Below the pieces are notes generated by a model, which was given only the letters and a program-made list of their open reading frames with translations, searched no databases and was not told where the DNA came from. A stretch of 64,000 nt of DNA from Schistosoma haematobium (lineage: Eukaryota > Platyhelminthes > Trematoda > Strigeidida > Schistosomatidae). The stretch spans positions 4,340,001 to 4,404,000 of the forward strand of contig NC_067196.1 in NCBI RefSeq assembly GCF_000699445.3, given 5' to 3'. The position numbers and the translations under genes were made by a program. This document shows, piece by piece, positions 1-34,284 of this stretch (positions are counted from its first letter, which is position 1; each line of letters opens with the position of its first letter).

Positions 1-289
1 TATCACTGTAGACATGAGCTTCTTTACGCTGGAGACATAAGCATGCACGTAACTTCGTGTTTGCTATGCCTTAAAAGTCTACTGTTCGACTCAATATTTA
101 ACCTTTAATTAATCAGTCAATGACCACCGATCCCGTTTGTTCAACCATCTGTTTTATCCAAAACTTTATTTGGGCATTCATTTATATATGTAGACAGATG
201 AGCACTCACACAAACGTACCAAAGTGTTTTGGATACATTTCTCTCCTTCTAAATGCAAAATTTTGCCTTCGAATTATTATTATTATTTT
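1..289. other. No recognisable feature
   Basis: AT-rich sequence with no supported exon, RNA gene or repeat. It is probably intronic or upstream sequence of the YY1-like gene, whose 5' exons lie outside the window. Confidence 0.4.
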
Positions 290-752
290 AACACATAGAT
301 ATTGGTACAAGGAGGCACCAAATACATATGCGCCACACAAATCATTCGATGTGTGTGAAGGCTGTGATACTGCCCGGGTGCCCAAATCGAAACAGGTGGT
401 TTTCTTAGGGGGCCACACCCCGAGCCTTCGACCTGAAGGTCTAACCCACAAGGCAGTGGAGCATCGTAAGGAGATGCAGTCCCATGATAGCCGGTGACCA
501 ACGATTGGTTCATACGCCATTTGTTCCCGCAGGATACTGGAGCCCATGTGCACCATTGATTTGAAATCCGGTTAAAGCACCGGGCATTTGCTTTTCGTCC
601 TCTCATTTTCGTAAACAACACCCGCGGTGCGAGAAGGCAGTGAGTAGGACTTCCCTGGCAGAGGCTATATACGCGTGGCCATGTGAGAGCATTTCGTGAG
701 GGAGGGCGAGCCCACCCCACTCTCGGCCGTACCAGGGCATTTGGGGGCCTTC
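290..752 (-). repeat. R-A dispersed repeat, near full length
   Basis: This is an approximately 500 bp unit that recurs at 16968, 22425 and 63137 on the + strand and, truncated, at 33636 on the - strand. Read on the - strand it opens with a block around TACGGCCGAGAGTGGGG. It contains a stretch rich in CTCTCCCTCTCC-like and CCACGTGCAT-like motifs in sibling copies. It ends with a TTTATGTGTTTAAATAAA-like tail in siblings. The A-rich terminal segment suggests a retroposed non-autonomous element. Its class is not recognised. Confidence 0.7.
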
Positions 753-7390
<6,638 letters not shown>

Positions 7391-7466
7391 AATATAGATT
7401 TGTTTTGATGGACGGATTCTACCTCTTTCTTGTTCTCTCATCATCACGAAAACAAGCACACAGGCC

Positions 7467-7470
<4 letters not shown>

Positions 7471-7532
<62 letters not shown>
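7471..7532. repeat. (TA)n microsatellite, about 31 units
   Basis: Uninterrupted TA dinucleotides about 80 bp after the YY1-like stop codon. The short frames that translate it as alternating Tyr-Ile are artefacts. Confidence 0.97.
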
Positions 7533-7535
<3 letters not shown>

Positions 7536-7978
7536 TTATGATGTTAATGTTTCTATGATCTGTATCTCTATGTTCATCATTGTTCATATTTAGCCATCTT
7601 ATCACCACTACCTTTATCATGAAGCATACATTTCTCAAAATATTAGTAGTTTCATGTTACATCGCTCAAATTATTATCAAAACTATTAATTTATTCTACT
7701 CATACACATATATGTTTTGAGGAATGTTTCTTTCGGGCCTTTTTTTTCCTTCTAGAATATCCTTTATTTAAAATTATTCCCATGACATTTCCATAAATAT
7801 ACACGCAAATTGAAATTTGTAATATCAACATATGTAAACCGTTCATTGATTTTTTTCCTATAAAATTACCATTCCTGTTAATTTTACCTTCATGCCGGTA
7901 TATGTATGAGTTTTTCTCTTAATTATCATTTTGTAAACCATTACACTCTACTGGGATCTCTAAAGGCGGCAAACAGAT

Positions 7979-8082
<104 letters not shown>

Positions 8083-8554
8083 GAATTCATTATATGTGTA
8101 TTAAAATATCAATAACTTATGTATGTTGTTTGCATTTATTCAATTACATAATGTGCAATACTCACTTTATCAATGCATTTCATTCTGATTAACTATTACT
8201 ATAATTAACAGAATATACAATGTGCAATATAAAAAGCAACATGACAAAAGTAACTGTTTAGTATAGAAAAGCTGACTTTTTTTCAAAAAAATTGTTTTAT
8301 CCCCCACCCCACCCCTTTATTCCTTTAAATATTCATGTGCAATCATATTTAATATTCATTTATTGATTGTTTCTTTTTTTTGCTTAAAAATTGTTTTCCT
8401 TTTTTTCTTTTTTTCTTCGTTTTATGTTTCATTAATGAAATCAACCAACAACAAAAAAACAAGAAAAATTCTAATCAAATATCTTGTATACTTCCTAGTC
8501 GATCTTTCACTAATATGCATATATATATATATATATATACTTTTATGGATGTCA

Positions 8555-8712
8555 TTAAAGGGTTTTATTGTGGATATTATTGTGATTTCAATAGTTAAGA
8601 TCATAAGTTAATTGAAGGTAGACCACTATGGAAAACTTGCTGTCTAGTGCTTCCAGGTTTTCCATAATGGTCTAACTTCAATTGACTCATGATCTCAACT
8701 ATTGAAATTTTA
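8555..8712. repeat. HHR-2 foldback remnant, arms only
   Basis: Two inverted arms of about 70 bp meet almost directly: TAGACCACTATGGAAAAC on the left, GTTTTCCATAATGGTCTAAC on the right. The arms match the 3' segment of the HHR-2 family, but the tRNA-like and ribozyme centre is deleted. Confidence 0.8.
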
Positions 8713-9934
8713 TGAATGTATTCAATCAAGTTCATGATTTCTTCTTGTTTTATTCTATTCTTTGTTGGTATTGTTTTTTTTTTTAAAAAAACCTATACTC
8801 TAGTCATATCTCTATAACTTATCCACGTATATAATTTCAATAGAAAATGGTATAACTAGTGAAATATTTTCTTTTCTTTTGCTGACAGCGGACACATCTA
8901 TATTTATATTAAGAAGAAAAATTTTGTTTTCTGATTCTTAGAATAATCAGTTGTAATTTATTCTCCTTAATCAATATTAGAAGTTACTGTAGTTCGAGAT
9001 GTTTGTTATTGGTGTTAGAGATAATAATAGTATTCTTGCATCAGTACTATGTGTGTGTGTGTGTGTATCTATGGTGAATTTCTTCTAATCTTTCCTTATT
9101 TCCCCTTATTCACCTGTGTTTCTATGTCTGTCTATTTATGTATACGTACACTCTTAACATGACATGTCTATTATATGTCTATCCTACGTACTCGTCCATT
9201 ATAACTATTATATCTGCATTTATTTATTTCCTTTTTTTAGAAAAAATGTTTACTTACTGTTACGATCTATCGTTGTTTTGTTTGTTTTTTTCAATGTTTC
9301 TCATCTCAAAGATATTTTCTTCACATTGTTATCGATCTGTTGTCCAAGTATAAAAAAATCACGATGTTTTCCGATTTTTTTTTCGTTTGCCTCTAAAAAA
9401 TTTTTCTTTTTTCCTGTGGGTTATAGCCTGGTTCTTACTGTTTTGTTTGTTTTCTTGTTTGGTCTGGATGTTGTTGTTGTGATCATAAATTTAGAAAGTA
9501 TGGAATTGTATGTGTGTAATTCAACGGAACTCGATCGATTTATCTTTCTGATGTTTTTAATGGAGTTTTTTTTCTTCTCTGTATCCATACATTGATACGT
9601 GTACTTGTATTTGTTTATTGTACTCAAATATTATTACTGTTATTACTTAAATGATAATATTCAATTATATTCAGGTTTTGTTCACTTTTTTTTTTTCTTT
9701 TCGATTATTATTTACTTATCTAGTTATCTGTATTCATTGGATAATATATGAACTTTATATTTATTTATGTATTTCTAACAGGAAGGTTGACTACTGACTC
9801 TGTTGTGTTTTTTTTTAATCAAACAAAAGAAACGCTTATATCGTTTAGAATTGCGCATATTTTTTTGTCTAAATTGAATGTATTGTTTGTTAAATTAGAT
9901 AACTTACTTAAGTCTATTATTCCTCTTGATGAAG
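8713..9934. other. T-rich, low-complexity intergenic sequence
   Basis: Long T runs, a short (GT)n tract near 9052-9066 and no recognisable coding or repeat family. Short frames here are composition artefacts. Confidence 0.4.
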
Positions 9935-11860
9935 ATGATGCCTACCAAGGCTTTCCGAGAAACTTTCCTGGTCTGTCCTATCTAGTTGTTGCCTAGCCCT
10001 ATTGATTATCTTGATTTTTACGTCTAATTCCGATCATCATATGTTCTTTTGTTTATCTCTTTTCAGCTTTCCCTGAGGATTCTGAGTTAGGCTTTGTCTT
10101 ATGATACAGTTTCATGGTTTCCTTAAAGTCTCCCATCCATCCTGGTGTCTTTTCTTGACTAACTCAACGATCAGCTCGTTTGTTGTCTGCCATAGGAGGT
10201 TATCACTGACAGTCTTTGGCTAATGAAGCTTGGGTATGTTGCGTAGGCATTTGCTTCTAAATACCCGTACGTTTTTGGTGATATTGATGGTAGTTCTCCA
10301 AGTTTAGGCTTCGTACTTTTCTAACGTCAGTGTTGAAAATCTTAACTTTGGTATTGGCTGACAGTTGTTTTGAGTTCTAGGTGTTCTTCAAATGTAGGGA
10401 TCCTGCTCTCACTTCCGCAATTCATGCCTTAAGTTTATCGGATCATCCTCATTTATCAATGGTACCTCCCAAAGGTGCGATATCGAAATCAAGTGTGATT
10501 CGGTTAGTGCTGGCTCCACTGTACTTTAGGATTTTGCTTTTTCTTTTATGAATGTTGAGGCATACTTTTGATGAAGCCACCTCTACACTCTCTTTATCCG
10601 CACCTGTCGTGTATACAGTAGGTCTGTGTCATCTGAAATGTCCACTGCATTCCGTGCTTCTGATATGTAGAAGTCTTCATAATCCAGTCAACCACCAGAA
10701 GGAAAGGAAAATATGAGAGCAGTCGCCTATGTCTAGCATCAATCTTCACCTGAAATGGATCTGTGGGATTCCTCACACATGCAACTGCGACCTAGTCCGT
10801 CGTAGGAACTCCGTATGATAACGACCTCGGGTACTCCATAATGTCAAATAGGGTCCTCTAGTTGCCATGTATCTGTCTCCAGTTAGGTCGTATGATGATC
10901 GTTATCGCGGTACGTATGACACCAACCCTCGTACATTTATATCGCGTTAGAGAATAACGGAATAAAATAAGACAAATATGGAAATGAATTTTAGATTTGT
11001 ATATTTCATAGACCCATTGATCCGGACAGACAATAAAAAAAACGAAACGAAGTAGAAAATATCGTTGAGTAAATGTAAGAACAAACCAACGCGCAGTGGA
11101 GAGAGAGAGATCCAACTTGATCTAACCAAGCGTAATTCAAATATCTATAGTCAGACCAAAAATATGTTACAAACACGTAATGAATAGGGTAAGCGATCAT
11201 CATACATACGATCATATAAAAAGTTGGGGTTAATAAGCGAATAATCAAAGAGGTCAAAATGTGGCTTAAGAACAAATAAATTGGTCTGTCCAGACGCTAG
11301 AACAATCTGTGTGGACTTGACAGTACCAACCACTACAGTTCCACAAGGTGGTCCACGCTGCCGCATGCCTTCCCATAATCAAGTGAGCTGACATTGGTGA
11401 ATTTCATTCCATGGGTTGTTCAACCATGATTCACAGTGTCGTTATGTAGTTGGTACACTATCTATCCTTACGATAGCCATTTTTCTGGTCTAGAAACTGG
11501 GTGCCTACTGAATCTTTCATTCGGTCTAGCAACACTGTTAAAAACAATCTGGCACTAACAGTAATGTGATCCTTCTGTACTACTCTCAACCAAGATTTTC
11601 TTGTGATATCTTGATTAGGCATCCCTCTTTATAGTCTGTTAAAACCTGACCTTTATCCCAAATGTTCATGAAGAGGACGGAGAGTCTTTGAAGTTACCTC
11701 TATTCGCCTTTAGTGCTTCAGCTGGGATGCTATGTTATCATAGTAACTTGTCATTCCTGATTTGTTTAATGGACTTCCAATTAACAGTGTAGGAGGAAAC
11801 TACAACAGGATCGCCACTGACTTTTCTTCTAAGCCATCTCTGATAACTTTTCAAGGCACT
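9935..11860 (-). pseudogene. Ancient decayed RTE-like EN-RT retrotransposon
   Basis: Read on the - strand, this aligns in order with the better-preserved element at 42084-45330. Matching landmarks are the 3' ORF end (reverse complement of AGGATTCTGAGTTAGGCTTTG), the helix preceding CCAAGTTTAGGCTTCGTAC, the RT-core region near 10680-10860 (ATCCAGTCAACCACCAGAAG), and the upstream CATTCGGTCTAGCAACACTG at 11520. It is riddled with stops and indels, so it cannot be functional. It is split by an unrelated insert of about 480 bp (10867-11345). Divergence is far greater than in the other copies, so it is either old or a separate subfamily. Confidence 0.7.
10867..11345. mobile_element. Insertion of about 480 bp inside the old RTE-like copy
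   Basis: Homology to the 42-45 kb element stops near 10866 and resumes near 11346. The intervening sequence, which contains a short GA run, matches nothing else recognised in the window. The identity is unknown and the edges are approximate. Confidence 0.45.
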
Positions 11861-12049
11861 GAGTTCCATTATGTCCAAGACCATGGTCACGGAGTCACGA
11901 CAGACTGACAAGTGCCAGTCCCATACAGTTTCCTTTCATACCAAAGCGCCGTGTCATAAATTGCTCTCAAATGTCATGGTATTTCAGAGGGTAAGGAGAG
12001 TGTTGTCTTATCCCCTGTCAAATATCACGTGACTAAATTGCCAACTAGG

Positions 12050-12470
12050 ACACCGACTTACGTGACCTTGGCACCGTGCCAAATCAATGGTGCGTTAACC
12101 AGCACGAGTACCGTAGAGTCCTTATTGATTCTTCTTGCTTTTTAAGACAAGAACACAATCAGAGCTCCCACTACATGCATATCGTATTTCGGAAATACGT
12201 AGTTGATATACAGGCAAGTCAGACCGCATCATACCATAAAATAGAAAACAATAATTATACAAGTTTAAGCCAAAAGTGGCTATGAGTGTGAGAGACTGTA
12301 ACTAATAAACGGGAGTAAGTTAGGAATGGTTAGTCGTATAATATTAGTCAATCGATCAAATGGAAGCTTACAATACAGGGAATATAAATATACATATAAT
12401 ATAGTTACTTAACAGTTATCCAGAAAGAATATATGTAACAACAGTCCATAATTAATTCTTGGTAGTTGCC
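12050..12470. repeat. R-C dispersed repeat
   Basis: Shares with 48130-48830 the segments TCATACCATAAAATAG, AATGGTTAGTCGTATAATA and TAGTTACTTAACAGTTAT, with clear collinearity. The larger copy has a TTTATATACC TATA-like box, so an LTR origin is possible but unproven. Confidence 0.55.
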
Positions 12471-13009
12471 ATCCATTTATTCTTCGTTAGGATAAAACAG
12501 AGTCCGTTTCTCCTCTCAAAATATTCCCATATGACCCAGTATTTGAAGCCTCTGATAGGGTATTCCTAATTAACTTCAGGTGACAGAAATGTGGTTTGCA
12601 TAAATGGGCAGATGTGAAGCGAATGCGCGGTGCTTAAACCGAGTTGATGGATACTGAGGATACACCAAATGGAGTTGGAAAACCAATTTCGAACTGATGG
12701 TGCGTATCGGCTGCAGGATCCTTAGGGAACAAAAGGCATTCTAATCTAATTTAGTTACTGGGCATCCGCTTTAGTTTTACCAGTTGGATAATATTAAAAT
12801 CCTTCAAACATAAAAGTACAACTCATAACTTATGACATACTTGGAAGATAAATTACATTATCATTTTATTTTAAACAAAATGTTTATAAATTAAACCTTT
12901 ATATAGCCGTTAGTTGCATACCATGGATTTTAGTGTTTTATGGCTTAAATATTATCTCATTAAACTTGAAAATTAAAGAATCTAGAACAGTATTTTAGTG
13001 GGATTTTTT

Positions 13010-13400
13010 TAGCTATGGTTATTATTTTAATAGTTGAGATCATGAATCAATTGAAGTTAGACCACCATAGAAGCACTGGAAGACCGCTTCGTTCTACTGT
13101 GGCACTTCTCAGTAGTGCTCATCCACGATCCCGCCTCGCGAGATTGGAGTTCAGGACTTATCGGTCTCGCATGCAAGCGATTAACCACTAGACCACTGAG
13201 CCGTCCGGCATCCAACGGTGTTAATATCTAGCTTCAATCAATCCACGAAATTGAGCGACACATCCATCATTGTCATCAGTGAGTTACTATCTCTCAGAAG
13301 ACCCGGTTGAAATCCACTGGTCACTGCTTATCACTAGAATTCCAGGGAATACCTCTTCAACCCGTCACTAGTGAGCATATGTTGATTAATATCAGATTAT
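13010..13400 (-). repeat. HHR-2 repeat, long copy
   Basis: The - strand order is: a leader block (CACTAGTGACGGGTTGAAG-like, then TCGTGGATTGATTGAAGC), a tRNA-like head with A- and B-box-like segments, a hammerhead-like block, and a 3' arm ending GACTCATG-like. The ribozyme core is damaged (CTGAGAA and GAAG). It shows the leader region that most copies lack. Confidence 0.8.
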
Positions 13401-13627
13401 TTTTATTCCAGATATGAAAATATATGGACTCAGATAGAGCAGAGACCCGGTGAATTGTATCAATGTGTGTTATATCACCTACACTTTTTTTACTTAGTTC
13501 ATTTGTGTGTTTGAAAACTATGTTCTCATATGCATTTTTACGAATACCCTATAAAATCGTCATCCAAGTTCATTAATGTTTATTGTTACACTATACGCTT
13601 TCAGGCTTCTGTTTATTGAAAATATAT

Positions 13628-13932
13628 AAATTCACTTGGTATTGTTTACCTGAACCTTCCTATTGATATTCAAGACTGTAATTGATCAGTCTCTTATTGG
13701 CATATGTGCATACTGTGCGTATCGCCTCGATATTGCCTTAATTCACAAGCATTCTGAGTAAAGATAGGTAGTGGCTAGCAGTGAGATCCAGTTTGACGCG
13801 CTCTTCGCCCTATTTGGAACTGAATGCACCTGCATCTCAGAGTTGATGTTCAATCCGGGACTCGAACTCAGTACCGTTCGCTCCAAATGTCATCGCGTTA
13901 TCTACTTAACTACTGAGTTCTGATAGCTCGAT
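13628..13932 (-). repeat. HHR-1 (Sm-alpha-like) repeat
   Basis: Read on the - strand: tRNA-like head with A-box-like TAGTTAAGTAGATAAC and B-box-like GTTCGAGTCCC, then the hammerhead region. A small deletion has removed the CTGATGA core, so it is inactive. It ends in the 3' tail that other copies finish as AATACCAAGTGAATT. Confidence 0.85.
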
Positions 13933-14019
13933 AGTTAAAATTACATTCAAATAATATACATTTTAAACCAACGCCTATCAATTTTCTTGAAACTATTTAT
14001 TCTTTCATTAATTAACGAT

Positions 14020-14590
14020 GTAACTCGACCGCTGTTGCTACCTTGACGTGATAGTCGGGCTTGCCTACCGTGATAAACCAATCGACCTATACCGACTGGA
14101 ACAGTCGTTCCTCAAGGTTCTTTCATGCCGGACATGTTGGTTGAAGAGCGGTGAGACTAAAAGCAACTAACCCAAGGTCTGAGGGCGAAGTCGTACTGCT
14201 GATTGTACAGAGGTGTGACAGCAGTAAGGTGTTTCCTTCAGACAGCCAGAATAACAGCGATGCTGCATTCCCACATAGAGGGATTGAGTTATAAAAGGTT
14301 TATCTTAAAACTGCACACCTCGCCTCATCTCACGGATTTCCGTCTCCAGTGGTAAGGTCCCAACAAGTACAGATATAACACGAAAATTACCCACAAAAAG
14401 GTCGTGTGTGCCCGACCTCAAACAGTTGTTCCTTGGACAGTGCTGTCACGCTCTCAGGTCACTAAGATCACCTCTAATTCAATTTCCTTTTCAGGTACCT
14501 CCATAAGAACCCTTCCACTGTGTGGGCAACCAGGAAGTGATAACCGCCCTCACACCTCTATCAGTACTCAAGACTGATGGTAGACTAATT
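14020..14590. other. GC-richer block, possible TE 5' region
   Basis: The base composition is clearly richer in GC than the surroundings, with no intact frame. It looks like an untranslated retrotransposon segment. No second copy lies in the window, so the class is not assigned. Confidence 0.3.
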
Positions 14591-14967
14591 GCAATTGTTA
14601 ATTGTACCAGTTTAATCGTATGATATTTGTAAAGTATATCCGTAAATGAAATTATTGATTGGTCATTCAGGTAAATTTACTAATCCACATTTATATCCAG
14701 TGTATAATATATTATCAACTGTTTTCTTTGCCTCCTTACTCCATTGTTATGTAACTAACAATTTCTTATTGAAAGTAACACCTTCAATTATATATCAATG
14801 ACATAGATTATAATAACATATACTTTAAAAACTTTTATTTTCCATAAAGATATTCAATATCTTTCAATGATTAATCAAGAAACTGGTCAACAACAAAAAA
14901 TATATTGAATTTTGATGATAAAAAATAATTTAAAAAAAATTTAAGGTATATACATTTGAGTTTTAAT

Positions 14968-15085
14968 TCCGCTGGAAGCTCTCCTGAGGTTATTGCTTCT
15001 CTCAAGCTTGGATAAAGAAGGAGGGTTAGGCATAACGGGTAGGTGGGGTGGGGTGGTGTGGTGTTAGTGACCCCATTCTGTAGAT
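14968..15085 (+). repeat. RTE-like 5' UTR fragment
   Basis: GGAAGCTCTCCTGAGGTTAT then GCTTGGATAAAGAAGGAGGG matches the 5' UTRs of the elements at 27825 (+) and 45118-45330 (-), where it reads CTCTTCTAGAGTTACTGCC then GGGTAAAGGAGGAGGG. Only this fragment is present. It lies just beyond the stop codon of the bZIP gene. Confidence 0.7.
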
Positions 15086-15099
15086 AACAAACAATATAT

Positions 15100-30664
<15,565 letters not shown>

Positions 30665-31499
30665 CTGTAAATATCGTTGTTAAAATTTATTATTGTTGTG
30701 TTTCTTCTTCTTCTTCAATGATATCTGTTAAGTCCTTTGTAAGTAGTTTCAAATGTAAGTTTTATAACCGATGATGACGATGACGATGATGATGATGACG
30801 ATGATGCAATGTTTAAATATAAAATGAAAATAGTTTATTTCTTAGTTCATCGTTTACCCCCTTTGAAGTAGGGACCTTAATCTTTAAAAATGTATTCAGT
30901 CTCTAACGTAGATTATGAATAAGCGAGAAAATATTCTTCACTCTTTTATTTTTCTACCCAAATCCTTCATTCATTCAGTCAGTCAGTCAGTCATAATTTG
31001 TGCGCTATGAGTGACTAAATACATTCTGTTGTAGAATTATCTAACAGATTGATGATGATAATAATAATAATAATAATGATTGGTAATATTGTTATATTGA
31101 CAATGGAACGATGGGTGCAGATATTATTACATAACTATGAAATCAAACTAAGATTTGATTGGATCACAACAACAATAATTTTACCTTTTCTTTCTCCCCT
31201 TTTTTAAAAATCTTTGTCTCTCTCATTCCCCTCATCACAATGATGATGATGGTGATTATGGAAAAGAGAGATGAATCCTTTTTAATGAGTCATTCACCAC
31301 AGTACAGTTAATTCAGGTCACGTGTGATATATGAAATACGTTTTGAAGTGTCTAAATGTTCAAGGAGAGTATATAATTATGAAATTAGAAATGAAGTGAT
31401 CCCCTAATATGTGTGTGCGTATGTTACACCTGTTTATACTTAATTATTTCACTTCATTAATTAAATATATAATCTAATATATTGGAGTTCATAGTTCAT
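30665..31499. other. Intron or intergenic sequence upstream of the bZIP exon
   Basis: The bZIP acceptor lies at 30665-30667 on the - strand. Beyond it are short trinucleotide tracts (mixed GAT/GAC near 30770-30805, AAT-type near 31060-31078) and no recognised repeat family. Confidence 0.4.
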
Positions 31500-31690
31500 A
31501 TCATGAATTGATATTAGCTAAGACAAAACTTAGCTAAACTGGTGTTTCATAGAAGTCTTCTATCTGAAGCTTGTGCTGATGATGTCGTTTAGAAGAACAA
31601 TGAAAGCTCCACATCCAAACCATCCAGCTCACGGAACAAAACTCCATCAAAAACTAGTGTTTCATATCCAACCTACAAGTTTTTTCATCA
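31500..31690. repeat. R-E foldback-type repeat
   Basis: TCTGAAGCTTGTGCTGATGATG then AACCATCCAGCTCACGGAAC and AAAACTCCATCAAAAACTAG match 32550-32640. The unit recurs in short form at 25765. Confidence 0.6.
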
Positions 31691-31699
31691 TTGTGTACT

Positions 31700-32450
31700 G
31701 TTCATCAAAGGACAGTAATTCTTTAAATCATAATTTTTTCTTGGAATCTACTGAGCAGATTATCCAGTGAAACGTATATACACTAGTATGTTAAGGAGTT
31801 GGGGTGAGACTATAATTTATGAACGACCATTGAGCGACGCCAGACTGACCTTGAGGGTTCCACTTAACAACCAGGAGTAAATGAGGGTTATAAACCTATG
31901 TGAGGAATTATAATTGTAATTTACAATTGATGATTAAGGTCAGGAATTAGATTTAGGGTTTTCATCACGAACTGACATCATTTATAATACCATAACTCTA
32001 TTTATCCAAATGGATGAATGGATTTCGCGCCAATATCCGAGACCTGTTATCTTATACGTCAGTGGTTCATCCACAAATTATACTCTCGCTGATAACACTT
32101 TGATCATTTGAGAAATGTGCTTATTTGTATTCACAAGTAACCAAAACCTCTTTGTATACTAAAATATTGATTGTTTATTGGGGCCAAATTTGTAACTGGG
32201 TAAATTTATTGTCATTGCAAATCCCTGGAAAGTAATCTAATAGAGATTTAGTTTACGCCATGAATTAATTTAAGCTAAATAGCTTTTTAAAATGAAATAC
32301 AACATAACTATTTCAATCCAGTATGAAGTACCTTAGCAAACCTATCAGACACCGACCCCGAGGCCTTTAGGCTTCCCTATATTTCATGTAAGATAACATT
32401 TCCGTATTATGTACGTTATTCAAATGCCTTCATGATATAATTATCCATAC
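31700..32450. other. No recognisable feature
   Basis: AT-rich non-coding sequence between two R-E repeats. No family or exon is seen. Confidence 0.35.
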
Positions 32451-32454
32451 TAAG

Positions 32455-32640
32455 ATAGTGGAGAAGTTATGTAGCTCAGGTGGATAATTTTGATTGAGTT
32501 TCGTTCTTTGAATTGGATGATTTAGTTATGGAGTTTCACTTCTACCTGAAGTTTATGCTCATGATGTCGTTCAGAAGAACAATGAAAACTCTACAACTAA
32601 ACCATCCAGCTCAAAGAACAACACTCCATCAAAATATTTA
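32455..32640. repeat. R-E foldback repeat
   Basis: Left arm TTTCGTTCTTTGAATTGGATG and right arm CATCCAGCTCAAAGAACAAC are inverted, so the unit can form a hairpin of roughly 50 bp. It is a MITE-like or foldback element of unknown class. Confidence 0.65.
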
Positions 32641-32709
32641 TACTGAAAAATAAAACTTATTTAAAGCCTTGGCAACATTTGGAATAATGAAATTTTATTA
32701 TAAGATAAG

Positions 32710-33010
32710 AGATAAATAAACAAACCAGATCCCAGCGGAGGAAAAAATCAGGAAGAAGTGCTGCATATGGAAAGGACACATATTGAGGAATGCACCCAAC
32801 TGAGTCACAAAGCAATCCCTCACTTGAAATCCTCAAGGCCAAAGGAGAAGTGGAAGACCAAAGAACACATCACTTCCAGAAATGGAGACAGACATGAGAA
32901 GGATGAACAACAGTTGGATAGAAATAGAAAGGAATGCCCAGAACAGAATGTGTTGGAGAATGCTGATCAGCGGCCTATGCTCCATTGGGAGTAACAGGTG
33001 TAAGTATGTA
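32710..33010 (+). pseudogene. RTE-like 3' end fragment
   Basis: GCGGAGGAAAAAATCAGGAAG through GGAGTAACAGGTGTAAGTATG matches the C-terminus and 3' terminus of the family. It is closest to the copy ending at 40012, with which it shares CATATGGAAAGG-like sequence. Confidence 0.8.
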
Positions 33011-33635
33011 AGAGATAAACAGTCACTTAGTGATTAAACATTATAAAAATTCAGAAAATAATTTTAAACTATATGTAAATTTAATAATAATAATTATTAT
33101 TATATAATATACCCTTGTGTGCTAGGGTGTTTTCACATTGGTTTTCAGGGGACCCAGATACCATCCAGACTTTCACGTGGCAACCCAAGTAGTACAGTTC
33201 AATCCCCTTTTAACAGGTGAGCCAGAAACTACCCAGGCTTAAAATTTGTGTAGATTTAATAATTAATATTTTTTATGATATTCAAATACATAGAAAATTG
33301 TTTCTGACGTTTCGTGACTTAATGTAAGTTACTTCTTTAGAGTAATTAAATAACCGAATTCAATTTACATGAAGTCACGAAACATCGTCATAAATACAAC
33401 TTTTCTACTTATTGGGATACAACAGAAAAAATATATTTATTATTAACTCTCTACCCAATGTTCAATTTATTTAAAACTATCATGTACGTACATACGAAGT
33501 TGTGCGTTGTTGCTGACTGACTGACTGTCCAACTTTGACATGGATATCGATGTGTAAAATTCTTATGCCTAATTAAAAACCATATATAATACAGTTATTC
33601 TACCCAAACTGTATTGATTTACGGATATGAAACTC
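33011..33635. other. No recognisable feature
   Basis: AT-rich sequence. TTCGTGACTTAATGTAAG and CTTCATGTAAATTGAATTCGG-type segments near 33300-33380 form a loose inverted pair. No gene is seen. Confidence 0.3.
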
Positions 33636-33846
33636 CCTTAGGTGGACTATCCGTGTCCACCAACTGGGTTAAAGCGTCGGTCATTCGCTTTGCATCCTCT
33701 CAATTTCGTAAACAACACTCGTGGTGCGAGAAGGCAGTGAGTAGGACTTTTGTGGAAGTAGTTGTATGCACGTGGCCATGTGAGAGCATTTCGAGAGGGA
33801 GAGTTGACCCTCCCCACTGTCGGCCGTACCAGAGCATTTGGGGTAA
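33636..33846 (-). repeat. R-A dispersed repeat, truncated
   Basis: Contains only the 5' part of R-A (GAGAGCATTTCGAGAGGG, GGCCGTACCAGAGCATTTGG on the + strand), in the same orientation as the copy at 290-752. Confidence 0.75.
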
Positions 33847-33944
33847 GTTCATAATAATCGTAATCTATGAATGCTAATATTTGATGATCTCGTTCAAACT
33901 TAATTTTAGTTGTATGACTAAATTTATTATTTATTGTCAGAAAG

Positions 33945-34025
33945 GGGTCTTTGTGGATATTTTAGTAATTTAATAGTTGAATTTATGATTCAATTGAAGC
34001 TAGACCACCATGGAAAACCTGGAAA
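33945..34025. repeat. HHR-2 arm fragment
   Basis: Contains only the arm: TCTTTGTGGATATTTTAGTAA through GCTAGACCACCATGGAAAAC. No tRNA-like or ribozyme segment is present. Confidence 0.75.
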
Positions 34026-34284
34026 CACTGGACATATATTTCTATTTCTTATTGATTCTTTTGTAATGATATTTACCATCTGTAATTGAGATTGAATCAC
34101 TACCTTGAAACTATGCTGACCCATGCCTTGTAATTCATCTATCTCTTTAATATCAATTTTTACTCTGTTCATAATAAGGGTACTGCTCATTTAAAAGAAA
34201 ATCTATTCAATTATTCTAACATATTTAGTTATGTATGTAAGTGATTTTCGATCAGTTCAATGGGTTTTAACTACTGATATCTCT

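Noticed and set aside
283..720. 145-codon - strand frame as a host gene
   Set aside because: It lies entirely within an R-A repeat.
9164..9595. 143-codon Phe-rich frame
   Set aside because: It comes from T-rich low-complexity DNA and shows no domain or splice support.
31570..31680. R-E centre with CTGATGATGTCG and, further on, GAAAGCTC, reminiscent of a hammerhead core
   Set aside because: Helix II pairs badly at the base of the stem and no convincing helix I or cleavage site follows. The copy at 32550 reads CTCATGA. Treated as coincidence.
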